Below the pieces are notes generated by a model. The model worked only from the letters and a program-made list of their open reading frames with translations, was not told the DNA's origin and searched no databases. A stretch of 22,981 bases of DNA. Source: Coriobacteriaceae bacterium AM48-5. Its GTDB lineage: Bacteria > Actinomycetota > Coriobacteriia > Coriobacteriales > Coriobacteriaceae. A program made the translations under genes and the position numbers. The DNA lies in NCBI GenBank assembly GCA_027669525.1, contig JAQEDJ010000036.1:1-22981 (forward strand). The letters run 5' to 3'. This document shows positions 8,508-17,773 of this stretch, in pieces; within the stretch, counting starts at the first letter, position 1, and every line of letters begins with the position of its first letter.

Positions 8508-10317
8508 ATGAATACTTCAATTGACATTTCCCACATCCGCAACTTCTCGATCGTTGCGCACATCGACCATGGCAAGTCCACGATCAGTGACCGCATCCTC
8601 GAGCTCACCCATACCGTCGACGAGCGCGACATGGAGTCGCAGCTGCTCGACACCATGGATATCGAGCGCGAGCGCGGCATCACGATCAAGTCCAATGCCG
8701 TTCGCGTTTCCTATGACGCCGACGATGGCGAGACGTATCAGTTCAATCTGATCGATACGCCGGGCCACGTGGACTTTACCTATGAGGTCTCGCGTTCGCT
8801 GGCCGCTTGCGAGGGCGCGGTGCTCGTGGTCGACGCCACGCAGGGCGTCGAGGCACAGACCGTCTCCAACGCGACGCTCGCCATGAACGCCAATCTGGAT
8901 ATCGTGCCCGCCATCAACAAGATCGACCTGCCGTCGGCACACCCCGACGAGGTTAAGACCGAGATCGAGGACGACCTGGCCATTCCCGCCGACGATGCCG
9001 TGTGCGTGTCGGGCAAGACCGGCGAGGGTATCCACGATTTGCTTGAGTCCATCGTCTTTTTGATCTCGCCTCCCAAGGGCGATGCAAACGCGCCGCTCAA
9101 GGCGCTCATCCTGGACTCGTATTTTGATGAGTACCGCGGCGTCGTTGCCACGGTCCGCGTCTTTGACGGTTCCATTAAAAAAGGCGATACCCTGCGCATG
9201 ATGCAGGCCAAGGCGACTTTTTGGTGGACGGCGTGGGTGTCAAGCGTCCCGCAGAGACACCAGTCGACGCGCTGACGGTCGGCGAGGTGGGCTACGTGGT
9301 CACGGGCCTGAAAGACCCCGAAGCCGTGCACGTGGGCGATACCCTCACGTGGGCCTCGAACCCCTGCCCCGAGCCTCTCCCTGGCTACCGCGAGGCCAAG
9401 CCCATGGTCTACACGGGCCTGTTCCCGATCGACAACAAGGATTACGAGAATCTGCGAGACGCTCTCGATAAACTGCATGTCAACGACCCGTCGTTGGTGT
9501 GGGAGCCCGAGACCTCGGTGGCGCTCGGCTTTGGTTTCCGCGTTGGCTTCTTGGGCCTGCTGCATATGGAGGTCGTCAAGGAGCGCCTGGAGCGCGAGTT
9601 CAACCTGGACCTGATTGCCACGAGCCCTTCGGTGGACTATCACGTCTACAAGACTGACGGCGAGATGATTGATGTTCGCAGCCCGCAGGATCTGCCCGAG
9701 GCTACGCGCATCGAGCGCATCGAGGAGCCTTACCTCAAGGCCAAGATTATCTGCCGCCCGAGTATACGGGTGCCGTCATGCAGCTCGCTATCGAGCATCG
9801 CGGCATTACGACCGACATGATCCATCTCACGAGCAAATCGGTCGAGATGCGCTTTGACATGCCACTCGCCGAGCTCATCCTGGACTTCTTTGACCAGCTC
9901 AAGAGCCGCACCAAGGGCTATGCCTCGCTCGATTATGAGTTTAACGAGTATCGCCCCTCCGAGCTCGTCAAGCTCGATATCCTGCTTTCGGGCGATGAGG
10001 TGGACGCGCTTTCGTTTATCGTGCACAAGGACAAGGCCTATGGCCTGGCCCGCGGTCTGTGCGACAAGCTCAAGGAAATCATTCCACGACAGCTGTTCGA
10101 GGTGCCTATTCAGGGTGCTATCGGTAACAAGATCATCGCCCGCTCCACCGTCAAGGCGCGCCGCAAGGACGTTCTGGCCAAGTGCTATGGCGGCGATATC
10201 TCGCGTAAGCGCAAGTTGCTCGAGAAGCAGAAAGAGGGCAAGAAGCGCATGAAGGCCATCGGTTCGGTCGAGGTCCCGCAGGAGGCCTTTATGGCGATTC
10301 TCAAGGTGGACGAGTAG
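8508..10317 (+). CDS. lepA: Elongation factor 4 (LepA), two one-base frameshifts
   Basis: A ribosome-associated translational GTPase. The corrected product is about 603 residues, the family norm. The GTPase domain shows AHIDHGKST (G1), DTPGHVDF (G3) and NKIDLP (G4), followed by the beta-barrel and EF-G-like domains and the LepA-specific C terminus ([21 protein letters not shown]). Two breaks occur. At 9218-9222 a run of five T should be six, giving [14 protein letters not shown]. At 9754-9755 TGCCGCCC should be TGCCCGCCC, giving [12 protein letters not shown]. With both restored the domain order is complete. The ATG at 8508 begins the usual short lead-in to [13 protein letters not shown]; the in-frame ATG at 8448 lies in the rpsT terminator and was rejected. 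Confidence 0.94.
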
Positions 10318-10321
10318 GTCC

Positions 10322-11365
10322 ATGGCGCTTTCTGAATACAGTACGCGGCTGCTGGGTGCCTATGCCGAACAGCCGTTCCTTATGGCTCCCATGGCTGGCG
10401 TGACCGACCCTGCCTACCGTATCATGTGCCGCCGCCGCGGTGCCCATCTTGCCTATAGCGAGATGGTGAGCGTGGCGGGACTTGCCTATGCCAGCAATAA
10501 GACGTGGCGTCTGGTGCTACCGGCCGACGAGGAGCAGCAGATTTGCGTGCAGCTCTTTGGCTCCAAGCCCGATCAGTTTGCGAGCGCCGTCGCCGCTGTC
10601 GAGGAGCGCGTTGGCGATCGCCTGTCGCTGATCGACATCAATATGGCCTGCCCGGCTCGCAAGGTCGTCACCAAGGGCGAGGGCTCGGCACTTATGCGCA
10701 CGCCCGAGCTGGCCGAGCAGATCGTCGAGGCGGCGGTGGGCGCGGCGCATGTGCCCGTGACCGTTAAGATTCGCAAAGGCTTTTATGCCGAGGACCGCAA
10801 TGCCGCGACATTTGCCCAGATGCTTGAGGGTGCAGGGGCTGCCGCAGTCGCCGTGCATGGTCGCTGTGCCACGCAGCTCTATACGGGTCAGGCCGATTGG
10901 TCGGTCGTCGATGAGGTCGCAGATGCCGTCGAGATTCCCGTGATCGGTTCGGGCGACGTTTTCTCGGCCGAGGATGCGGCGGAGCGTCTGCGCAGCTCCG
11001 GCGCCAGCGCCGTGTTCATCGCGCGCGGTATCTATGGCAACCCCTGGGTGTTCGGCGATGCCCGCGCCCTTGCGCTCGATGGCACGCCGGTGCCGGTGCG
11101 TAGCTCGGTCGAGCGCCTGGGCGCCCTGCGCGAGCACCTGACGCTCACGCACGAGCTGTTGCCGCTCATGTCGCGTGCCCGTACGTACGCAAGCTGGTAT
11201 CTAAAGGGGATGCCTCATGCTGCGGCCTGGCGCGCCCAGGTGGTGCGCTGCTCCACATACGAGGAGTTCATGGCATTGGTCGATGATATCGAGCGCGATG
11301 TGGTGGCCTGCGAGGCCGCACTTGCCGCCGGCGAGTCGGTGCCCGCTCATCCGCTGGAGGCCTAA
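10322..11365 (+). CDS. dusB: tRNA-dihydrouridine synthase (DusB-like)
   Basis: An FMN enzyme that reduces specific uridines in tRNA to dihydrouridine. The 347-residue TIM-barrel protein starts with the FMN-binding LMAPMAGVTDPAYR strand, has the VQLFGSKPDQF segment, and a catalytic-type Cys110 in DINMACPARKV (most relatives have NMGCP, so Gly is replaced by Ala here). VKIRKG, VHGR and IGSGDVFSAEDA follow, all typical of Dus flavin binding. The ATG lies 4 bases after the lepA stop, so co-transcription is likely. The exact Dus class, and therefore the uridine position modified, is inferred from overall similarity. Confidence 0.92.
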   Translation: MALSEYSTRLLGAYAEQPFLMAPMAGVTDPAYRIMCRRRGAHLAYSEMVSVAGLAYASNKTWRLVLPADEEQQICVQLFGSKPDQFASAVAAVEERVGDRLSLIDINMACPARKVVTKGEGSALMRTPELAEQIVEAAVGAAHVPVTVKIRKGFYAEDRNAATFAQMLEGAGAAAVAVHGRCATQLYTGQADWSVVDEVADAVEIPVIGSGDVFSAEDAAERLRSSGASAVFIARGIYGNPWVFGDARALALDGTPVPVRSSVERLGALREHLTLTHELLPLMSRARTYASWYLKGMPHAAAWRAQVVRCSTYEEFMALVDDIERDVVACEAALAAGESVPAHPLEA

Positions 11366-11367
11366 CG

Positions 11368-12600
11368 GTGGCCGTTACCGCGCTGTACGTGCATGTGCCG
11401 TTTTGCGCCCAAAAGTGCCGGTACTGCGATTTTGACTCGCGCAGTTTTGCTACGTACGACCTGAGCGCTGCACTCGATGCCTATTTTGAGCAGTTGTATG
11501 CGCGCCTCGATGCCTTTGGCGACGCAGGCGCGCTTGCACAGATCCGCACCGTCTATGTTGGCGGCGGCACGCCGTCGCTGGCGGGAGAGCGTCTGGTGGA
11601 GCTTGTCCGGCGTATTTGCATGTGGTGCAAGCCCGTTGAGTTTACCTGCGAGGCCAATCCTGAGTCGCTGACCGCCGAGCTCGCCACCGCGCTTGCCAAG
11701 GTTGGTGTCACACGCGTCTCTCTGGGCGTGCAAACCCTCGACAATACCGAGCTGGCTGCTATTGGCCGCATTCACGATGCTAATCGGGCACTTGCGGCTA
11801 TCGCGACGGTGAAGGAAGTTGGCCTCGATGTGTCGTGCGACCTGATGTGCGGCCTTCCCGGGCAGACGGCCGCAAGCTGGCGGAGCACGCTCGATGGCGT
11901 GCTGGCGGCGGCGCCGCATCATGTGTCGATCTACCCGCTCACGCTTGAGGAGGGGACGCCCCTTTATCGCATGGCGTGCCGTGACGAGTCGCTCGAGCCC
12001 GATGAGGATTTTCAGGCTTCGTGCATGGACGCGGCGCGTGAGCGCCTGGGTGCGGCCGGCTATCATCCGTATGAGGTGGCGAGCTACGCGCTCGACGGCC
12101 ATGAGTGCGCCCATAACATTGCCTACTGGACCGGACAGGGCTACCTGGGCCTGGGTCGTTCTGCCGCGGGCATGCTCGACGACGAGGATTTCGACCGTCT
12201 TGCAGGTTTGTTCCCCGGCGTGTCTTCTCGAGGCGATGCGTACCGCGTGCGTCTGGTGCAACGTGACGATGACGCGACGGCGTTCGAGGCCGAATATCTG
12301 TCGCAGCGTGAGGCTGTCGCCGAAGACTTGATGCTCGCTTGTCGCATGACGCGCGGTGTTGCGTCCGACCTGTTGGCTCGTGCAGCTTGCGTCATCCCAA
12401 CGGGCGAGCTGGCAGCTGCCTGCGATCGCGCGCTCGAATTGGGTCTTGCCACTTGGGTGCCCGAGACGCTCTGGGGTCATGAGGGACCCTTCACTACGGC
12501 AGATGTCGTCGCGGGCCATGTTCGAGCTCGTCTGGCGCCGACCCATCTGGGCTGGCTCGATGGAAATGTTCTGTTCGAGCTGTTTTGGGATCTAGCTTAG
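11368..12600 (+). CDS. hemW: Heme chaperone HemW-like radical SAM protein
   Basis: A radical SAM family protein related to coproporphyrinogen dehydrogenase HemN but believed to act as a heme chaperone. The 410-residue product opens with YVHVPFCAQKCRYCDF, giving the Cys13/17/20 iron-sulfur motif, then VGGGTPS, the ECANPES-like CEANPESL, and the HemW signature HNIAYW near residue 250 followed by GYLGLGRSA. It lacks the N-terminal extension of true HemN. Start is a GTG 2 bases after the dusB stop. Lying between lepA and the heat-shock-type genes is the conserved site of this gene in Gram-positives. Older annotation would call it oxygen-independent coproporphyrinogen III oxidase. Confidence 0.92.
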   Translation: MAVTALYVHVPFCAQKCRYCDFDSRSFATYDLSAALDAYFEQLYARLDAFGDAGALAQIRTVYVGGGTPSLAGERLVELVRRICMWCKPVEFTCEANPESLTAELATALAKVGVTRVSLGVQTLDNTELAAIGRIHDANRALAAIATVKEVGLDVSCDLMCGLPGQTAASWRSTLDGVLAAAPHHVSIYPLTLEEGTPLYRMACRDESLEPDEDFQASCMDAARERLGAAGYHPYEVASYALDGHECAHNIAYWTGQGYLGLGRSAAGMLDDEDFDRLAGLFPGVSSRGDAYRVRLVQRDDDATAFEAEYLSQREAVAEDLMLACRMTRGVASDLLARAACVIPTGELAAACDRALELGLATWVPETLWGHEGPFTTADVVAGHVRARLAPTHLGWLDGNVLFELFWDLA

Positions 12601-12601
12601 G

Positions 12602-12616
12602 CCGCTCGGGTAGAAT
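12602..12616 (+). promoter_or_regulatory. Putative promoter -10 region for the first dnaJ-like gene
   Basis: CCGCTCGGG followed by TAGAAT (12611-12616) lies just after the hemW stop and about 43 bases before the start codon. No good -35 at 16-18 bases is visible. No CIRCE-like or HAIR-like inverted repeat was seen here. Confidence 0.4.
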
Positions 12617-12658
12617 TACCGGAATATATACGCTGCTGTGAGCAGGAGGTTGCCGCGC

Positions 12659-13761
12659 ATGGCGACGATGAACGAAAAAGATTACTACGAGATTCTGGGT
12701 GTCTCCAAGGACGCCACCTCGCGTGATATTCAAAAGGCCTTCCAGCAAAAGGCCCGTAAGCTCCATCCGGACGTCAATAAAGAGCCGGATGCCGAGGAAA
12801 AGTTTAAAGAGGTTTCCGAGGCCTACGCCGTGCTTTCGGATGAGCAAAAACGTGCGCGCTACGACGCCATGCGTTCTGGCAATCCCTTTGCCGGTGCTCC
12901 TACGGCTTCGCCCTATGGTGGCGGCTACGCCGGCAGCACGGGCTATGGCAATCCCTTTGAGGGCGGCTTTCCCTTTGGTGGCGCCTGGGGCCAGCAGCGT
13001 CGCGGCCAGGCTGCCTACAATCCCGAGAACGGCGCCAACGTGGTCGTCGATATCAAACTCGACGCCAAGGAGGCCAAGGGCGGTGCCCGCAAGACCGTCC
13101 GCTACACGCGCTTCGATACCTGTAGCAACTGCGGCGGCTCGGGCTCCGTTTCGTCTGAGCATGCCCACACCTGCCCGAGCTGCGGTGGCCGCGGCCACAT
13201 CGACGTCGACCTGTCCTTCCTGTTTGGTGCGGGCACGTTCCAGTCGGTCTGCCCCGAGTGCGGCGGTTCCGGTAAGGTCGTGGCCGACCCCTGCCCCGAT
13301 TGCGGTGGCAGCGGGCGAACCCGTGTGACCTCCGAGCAGACGATTGAGTTTCCTGCCGGCACGCACGATGGCGACGAGGTCCGCATTGGCGGCATGGGTC
13401 ATGCTGGCACCAACGGTGCCGCGGGCGGCGACCTGGTCGGCCGCGCCCATGTTGAGGCCGAGCGCTTGGAAGGCAAAGCTCGTACTGGCTTTTACTTGAT
13501 GGGCATTGTGGCGCCGTTTTTGGTGCTGTCGGCCATCTCGGGCGTGTTCTCGGCCTTTGCGTGATGTGCTTTATTCCGTTTACCATGGGCCTGTTCATGG
13601 TGCTTTCGGACGGTGTGCTTCATCGCAGCCTGCTGTGGTGGAAGCGCGGTGCGATGCAGTTTGCCAACGGTTTTGCCAACGGCTTCATGTTCGCGCTCGT
13701 GTCGGTTTGGTTCGCGAGCTGCTCGCAACGGGCCATGCTTTCGCCGTATCAAATGCAATAA
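12659..13761 (+). CDS. DnaJ-like protein with a C-terminal membrane domain (one-base frameshift)
   Basis: A J-domain co-chaperone of unusual architecture, about 367 residues after correction. Order: J domain (about 7-75, with HPD in KLHPDVNKE), a Gly/Phe-rich linker (about 78-125), the first substrate-binding domain interrupted by a complete zinc centre with four CxxCxGxG motifs starting at about residues 155, 172, 198 and 212, then [17 protein letters not shown]. Where DnaJ would enter its second substrate domain, it instead has about three hydrophobic segments (about 277-300, 301-320, 340-358) and a short polar tail. Start is the ATG at 12659, with AGGAGG 9 bases upstream. The frame is lost at 13562: GCGTGATG should probably be GCGTTGATG, joining FSAFA to [11 protein letters not shown]; the downstream frame runs open to 13761. 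Without correction the protein stops at 13564, still with one hydrophobic segment. A membrane-tethered recruiter of Hsp70 is an inference. Confidence 0.8.
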
Positions 13762-13797
13762 CATCAAACCCTTTGTTTGCGGTCGGCCCAGCTTGGG

Positions 13798-13803
13798 TAT
13801 AGG
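13798..13803 (+). promoter_or_regulatory. Putative -10 box for the second dnaJ gene
   Basis: TATAGG (13798-13803) lies in the 81-base gap before the second dnaJ. The only -35 candidate at about 17 bases is a weak GTTTGC (13775-13780). This supports separate transcription of dnaJ only weakly. Confidence 0.3.
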
Positions 13804-13842
13804 ACGCACTGTGACAATAATGAAAGTCGGAAGGATTCGGTC

Positions 13843-14991
13843 GTGTCGGAAAATAGGGATTACTACGAGGTGCTTGGCGTCGACAGGGATGCCGACGCGC
13901 GGACGATTAAGCGTGCGTTTTTAAAGAAGGCCCGTACCGTACATCCGGATGTTTCGGACGATCCCGAGGCCGAGGCCAAGTTCAAGGAGCTCAACGAGGC
14001 CTATTCCGTTCTTTCCGATGAGCAGAAGCGTGCTAACTACGACCGTTACGGCACCGCGGACGGCCCCGGTGGCTCTGGTTATGTCGACATCAACGATATC
14101 TTTGGTGGCATGGGCATGGACGACCTGTTCTCGTCGTTTTTTGGCGGCGGTGCCGGCGGTGGCGCCCGCAGCCGTCGTGAGCGTCGTCGCGGACGTGACA
14201 TGGCCATCTCGCTTTCGGTGACGCTCGAGGAGGCGGCGCTCGGCTGCAAAAAGACGATCAGCTATGATCGCCTTGCTCCTTGCGAGGACTGCAACGGTAC
14301 CGGTAGGGCCGAGGGTGCACAGGAAAAGCAGTGCGGCCGCTGCCACGGTACGGGCTACGTCACGACGGTTCAGCGATCGTTTTTGGGCCAGGTTCAGTCT
14401 TCCTCGCCTTGCCCCGACTGCCATGGCGAGGGCACGGTTATCGACCATCCCTGCGAGACCTGCGACGGTCAGGGCCGCACGCCTTCGCACGAAAAGATCG
14501 ACATCGATATTCCCGCCGGCGTTTCGACCGGTCGCCAGCTGCGTGTGAGCGGCTTTGGTGAGGCCGGTCTTCGCGGCGAGCCTTCGGGCGAACTGATTGT
14601 CAACGTGCGCGTTGCCGACCATGAGCGCTTTAAGCGCAACGGTGACGACCTGTACCTGGTGAGCGATATCTCGATTGCGCAGGCTGCGCTCGGCTGCGAG
14701 ATCGAGGTCGAGGGCATTATGCCCGACGAGGTCGTTAAGGTGACGGTTCCCGCCGGCGCCCAGTACGGCGACACCGTGAGCGTCAATAATTACGGCATGC
14801 CGCGCATTGGCGGTGGCGGTTCGCGTGGCCGCCTGATCGCGCAACTGCGCGTGGTCGTTCCCACCAATCTTTCCAATAAGCAACGCGAGCTGCTCCGTGC
14901 TTTTGCCGATGAGATGGGCGATGACGTCGCTTCCGGTAAGAAGTCGGTGACCGACCGTATCAAGAGTGCCCTCGACGATATCCTCGATTAA
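13843..14991 (+). CDS. dnaJ: Chaperone protein DnaJ
   Basis: The Hsp40 co-chaperone that delivers substrates to DnaK and stimulates its ATPase. The 382-residue protein is complete: J domain (about 3-70, HPD in TVHPDVSDD), Gly-rich linker (DIFGGMGMDDLFSSFFGGG), zinc centre with CEDCNGTG, CGRCHGTG, CPDCHGEG and CETCDGQG, then both C-terminal substrate-binding domains (DIDIPAGVSTGRQLRVSG; KVTVPAGAQYGDTVSVNNYG) and a C-terminal dimerisation segment. Start is the GTG at 13843, because AAGGA precedes it and the product then begins VSENRDYYEVLGV; an upstream in-frame start at 13777 would add a non-family leader. Its position between hemW and mtaB matches the actinobacterial dnaJ2 location. dnaK and grpE are not nearby. 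Confidence 0.95.
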   Translation: MSENRDYYEVLGVDRDADARTIKRAFLKKARTVHPDVSDDPEAEAKFKELNEAYSVLSDEQKRANYDRYGTADGPGGSGYVDINDIFGGMGMDDLFSSFFGGGAGGGARSRRERRRGRDMAISLSVTLEEAALGCKKTISYDRLAPCEDCNGTGRAEGAQEKQCGRCHGTGYVTTVQRSFLGQVQSSSPCPDCHGEGTVIDHPCETCDGQGRTPSHEKIDIDIPAGVSTGRQLRVSGFGEAGLRGEPSGELIVNVRVADHERFKRNGDDLYLVSDISIAQAALGCEIEVEGIMPDEVVKVTVPAGAQYGDTVSVNNYGMPRIGGGGSRGRLIAQLRVVVPTNLSNKQRELLRAFADEMGDDVASGKKSVTDRIKSALDDILD

Positions 14992-15000
14992 GGAGCCCGC

Positions 15001-16292
15001 GTGCTCGCACCCCATATTTCCGTCGTCAACCTCGGCTGCCGTGTCAACCGGGTTGAGTCTGACCGTATCACTGCCGATCTTATGCGCTTGGGCTTTGCTA
15101 TGGTAGAGCCCCAGAATGCCGATCTGATCGTCATTAACACCTGTGCCGTTACGGGCGAGGCCGAGGCCAAGACCCGTAAGGCCGTCCGTCATGCGCTGGC
15201 CCATCCAAACGAGCCTTATGTGCTCGTGACCGGTTGCGTGGTCAATTTGCATCCCGAGGAGCTGTTGGAGCTTTCGGATCGCGTGATCGCCGAGCCGTCC
15301 AAGATCGATGTCGCCGAACGTGTCTGCGAGGTGCTGGGCGTTGAGTCCGATAGCGTTCCCGCCTGCAGCGATGGCGAGGTGGTCGATGCGCTCGGTCGCT
15401 CTCGCCTGGGCGTGAAGATCCAGGACGGCTGCAACCATCGCTGCACCTATTGCATTGTGTGGAAGGCGCGCGGCCCCGAGCGCTCCGTGCCCGTCGAGTC
15501 CGTGCTTGAGCAAGTTCGCGAGGCCCGGGAGGCCGGCGTGCCCGAGGTGGTGCTGACCGGTGTGAACCTGGGTGCCTACGATGGCAAGAGCGCGACCGAC
15601 GAGCATGTCGAAATCGATGAGCTGCTCGAGGCCATCATGGAGCGCACGACTATTGCGCATGTGCGCATTTCCTCGGTCGAGCCCATGGATATCTCTGAGC
15701 GCCTGCTTAAGGTTATGGCGCGCTATCCGCAGCGTATCGCCCCGTTTTTGCACCTGCCCGTGCAGTCCGGCTGTACGGCGACCCTTCATCGCATGGGTCG
15801 TCCCTATAGTGCGGAGGCCTTTGAGGACACGGTGCGTATGATTCGCGCCAACTTGCCCCAGGCGTCTCTTTCGTGCGATGTCATCGTCGGTTTTCCTGGT
15901 GAGACGGACGAGGAGTTCGAGGAGTCGCTGGCGCTGTGCCGCCGTGTGGGTTTCTCGCGTATGCACGTGTTCCGCTATAGCAAGCGTCCCGGTACCCTTG
16001 CTGCCGACATGCCCGACCAGGTGCCGCCCGAGGTTATGGCCGAGCGCAGCCGCCGTATGCGAGACACGGCGCAGGAGCTCGCTATTGCCGATGCTCGTCG
16101 TCGCGTGGCACTGTCGAGCGTGCCGTGCTCGAGTATGGTGACAGCCTGACGCTCGGTTCGTTCCATCATGCCCGTCTTGACGATACCTGTGGACTTACAG
16201 CCCCGTGCCTGCTCGATGTTGCTATCATCGGAGTCGATGATTCCGGCTTGGTCCATGCGCGCAGGGAGGTCCATGGAAGCCTCGAAGATTAG
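15001..16292 (+). CDS. mtaB: tRNA t6A37 methylthiotransferase MtaB-like (one-base frameshift)
   Basis: A radical SAM methylthiotransferase expected to convert t6A37 to ms2t6A37 in tRNAs. The corrected length is about 430 residues. The N-terminal domain supplies three cluster cysteines, Cys13 (VNLGCRVN), Cys48 (INTCAVT) and Cys79 (VTGCVVN); the radical SAM motif is Cys144/148/151 in GCNHRCTYC. A C-terminal TRAM-like domain follows. The sequence as given stops at 16149, but one G missing at 16107-16108 (GTGGCAC for GTGGGCAC) shifts the frame; restoring it continues through AVLEYGDSLTLGSFHHARL to the stop at 16290-16292, overlapping phoH by 20 bases. The GTG start at 15001 has AAGGAG 5 bases upstream, overlapping the dnaJ stop. 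The MtaB rather than MiaB subclass rests on the sequence and the neighbourhood. Confidence 0.9.
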
Positions 16293-17258
16293 ACTTACCG
16301 TTCCCGAGGGAGTTGATCCCTCGCGTGTTTTGGGCGCCGGCGACGGCGTCCTTCGTGCGCTCGAGAGCTTGGTTCGCGCTCACGTGGTCGCCCGTGGCGA
16401 TAGCATCTCCGTGAGCGGCGACCCGGACGAGGTCGAGCTCGTGGCTCGCTTTTTCGAACATGCTTTTTGCGAGGCGGCGGCCGGTCGTACCCTGTCTGCT
16501 GACGACGTCTCGCGTTGCCTGGCCGTCTTGCGCGACGGCGAGCATGAGGCCACATCGCTTCGCGATGACGTGCTGCTTTCATACCGCGGTCGTGTCATTC
16601 GTCCCAAGACGCTTGGCAAAAGCGCTATGTGGATGCCATCCGCTCGCATACCATCACGTTTGGCCTGGGTCCAGCCGGTACCGGTAAGACTTATCTGGCC
16701 ATGGCGCTCGCCGTTGCCGCGCTCAAGCGCCACGAGGTGGGCCGTCTGATCTTGACGCGTCCGGTTGTCGAGGCGGGGGAGAACCTGGGCTTTTTGCCCG
16801 GCACCCTCGAGGAAAAGATCGATCCGTACATGCGTCCGCTCTACGACGCCCTTTTTGACATGATGGATCGCGAGCGCACCGATGAGCTTATGGAGCGCGG
16901 CGTGATCGAGATCGCCCCGCTTGCCTATATGCGCGGTCGTACACTGAGCGATGCTTTCGTGGTGCTCGACGAGGCGCAAAATACCACGCCCGAGCAGATG
17001 AAGATGTTCCTGACACGCCTTGGATTCAACTCCAAGTTCGTGATTACCGGCGACCTCAGCCAGCGCGACCTGGTGGGTCGTCGTGGTGGCTTGGCGGATG
17101 TCGAGAAGATTTTGGGCCGTGTCGACGATGTGGCGTTTGCACACCTGGAGCGCGCCGATGTGGTGCGCCATGCCTTGGTGGGGCGTATTGTCGAGGCATA
17201 CGATGCTTATGATGATGTGCGCGAGCAGCGCTCGTGCGACCGAAAGGAGTCCCGTTGA
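16273..17258 (+). CDS. PhoH-like ATPase (one-base frameshift)
   Basis: A PhoH/YbeZ-family P-loop ATPase, usually next to ybeY and linked to rRNA maturation and RNA metabolism. The corrected length is about 328 residues, normal for the family. The N-terminal part is a small KH-like region (about 1-90). The ATPase domain has Walker A GPAGTGKT near residues 134-141, the [16 protein letters not shown] segment, and Walker [16 protein letters not shown]. The ATG at 16273 is preceded by GGGAGG. The frame breaks at 16617, where GGCAAAAGC should be GGCCAAAAGC, giving [16 protein letters not shown]. The stop overlaps the TTG start of ybeY by 3 bases, so the two are tightly coupled. Confidence 0.92.
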
Positions 17259-17764
17259 GTGTATTGATCAGCAACGATGCCGAGCTCGATACGCTGCTCG
17301 ACGCGCAGGAGGTGGAGCACATCTGCGAGGTTGTGCTTGCCGCCGAGGGCGTTGAACGTGAAGTCGAGATTTCCCTTTCGTATGTCGACGAGGACGAGAT
17401 GCACGAGCTCAACCACGAGTGGCGTGGCATCGACCGCACCACCGATGTGCTCTCGTTTGAATGCGACTCGGCCTTTGACGAGGATATTCCCGCCGACGAG
17501 ACGCTCGAGCTCGGCGATATCATCTTGGCCCCGCAGGTTATTGCCCGTCAGGCCCCCGGTTTTGGCAATAGCCCTGCTGACGAGTGCCGTCTGATGCTCG
17601 TACACGGAATGCTGCACCTGCTGGGCTATGACCACATCGAGGACGACGAGGCCGAGGTCATGGAGGCCCGCGAGGACGCCATCCTGCGCGATCTGGCGCT
17701 CGAGCGCGGCGAGGACCCCAAGCTGGTCCACGTCGGTCCCATCACCAATCATGCCCACGACTAG
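17255..17764 (+). CDS. ybeY: Endoribonuclease YbeY
   Basis: A metal-dependent RNase involved in 16S rRNA 3' processing and ribosome quality control. The 169-residue protein carries the signature [11 protein letters not shown] (about 117-127), whose three histidines bind zinc, and the upstream TDVLSFE strand. The start is an uncommon TTG at 17255, supported by AAAGGAG at 17243-17249 and overlapping the phoH stop (TTGA); an in-frame GTG at 17234 lies before that site and was rejected. The phoH-ybeY pairing is widely conserved. Confidence 0.94.
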   Translation: MSVLISNDAELDTLLDAQEVEHICEVVLAAEGVEREVEISLSYVDEDEMHELNHEWRGIDRTTDVLSFECDSAFDEDIPADETLELGDIILAPQVIARQAPGFGNSPADECRLMLVHGMLHLLGYDHIEDDEAEVMEAREDAILRDLALERGEDPKLVHVGPITNHAHD

Positions 17765-17773
17765 GAGCCGTTT

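Noticed and set aside
9218..9222. Programmed ribosomal frameshifting at the T run in lepA and at the other breaks
   Set aside because: The breaks lie at unrelated short runs in ten different genes, with no common slippery heptamer or downstream structure, and lepA, era and gmk are not known to use frameshifting. Sequence error explains all of them.
13561..13761. A separate small membrane protein gene after the first dnaJ-like gene
   Set aside because: Its apparent start ATG overlaps the stop of the upstream frame and has no ribosome binding site, and the upstream frame already ends in a hydrophobic segment. A one-base loss like the other ten explains it better, although an overlapping gene is not fully excluded.
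13921..15966. A 681-codon open frame on the minus strand across dnaJ and mtaB
   Set aside because: It is antisense to two well-recognised genes; high GC at third positions keeps antisense frames free of stops. Its product is Ala/His/Gly/Leu-rich with no family features.
16107..16292. Real pseudogenisation of mtaB, gmk, era, holA and others
   Set aside because: No second lesion, premature stop or loss of motifs is present in any of them; each has one missing base only, and several are essential in most bacteria.
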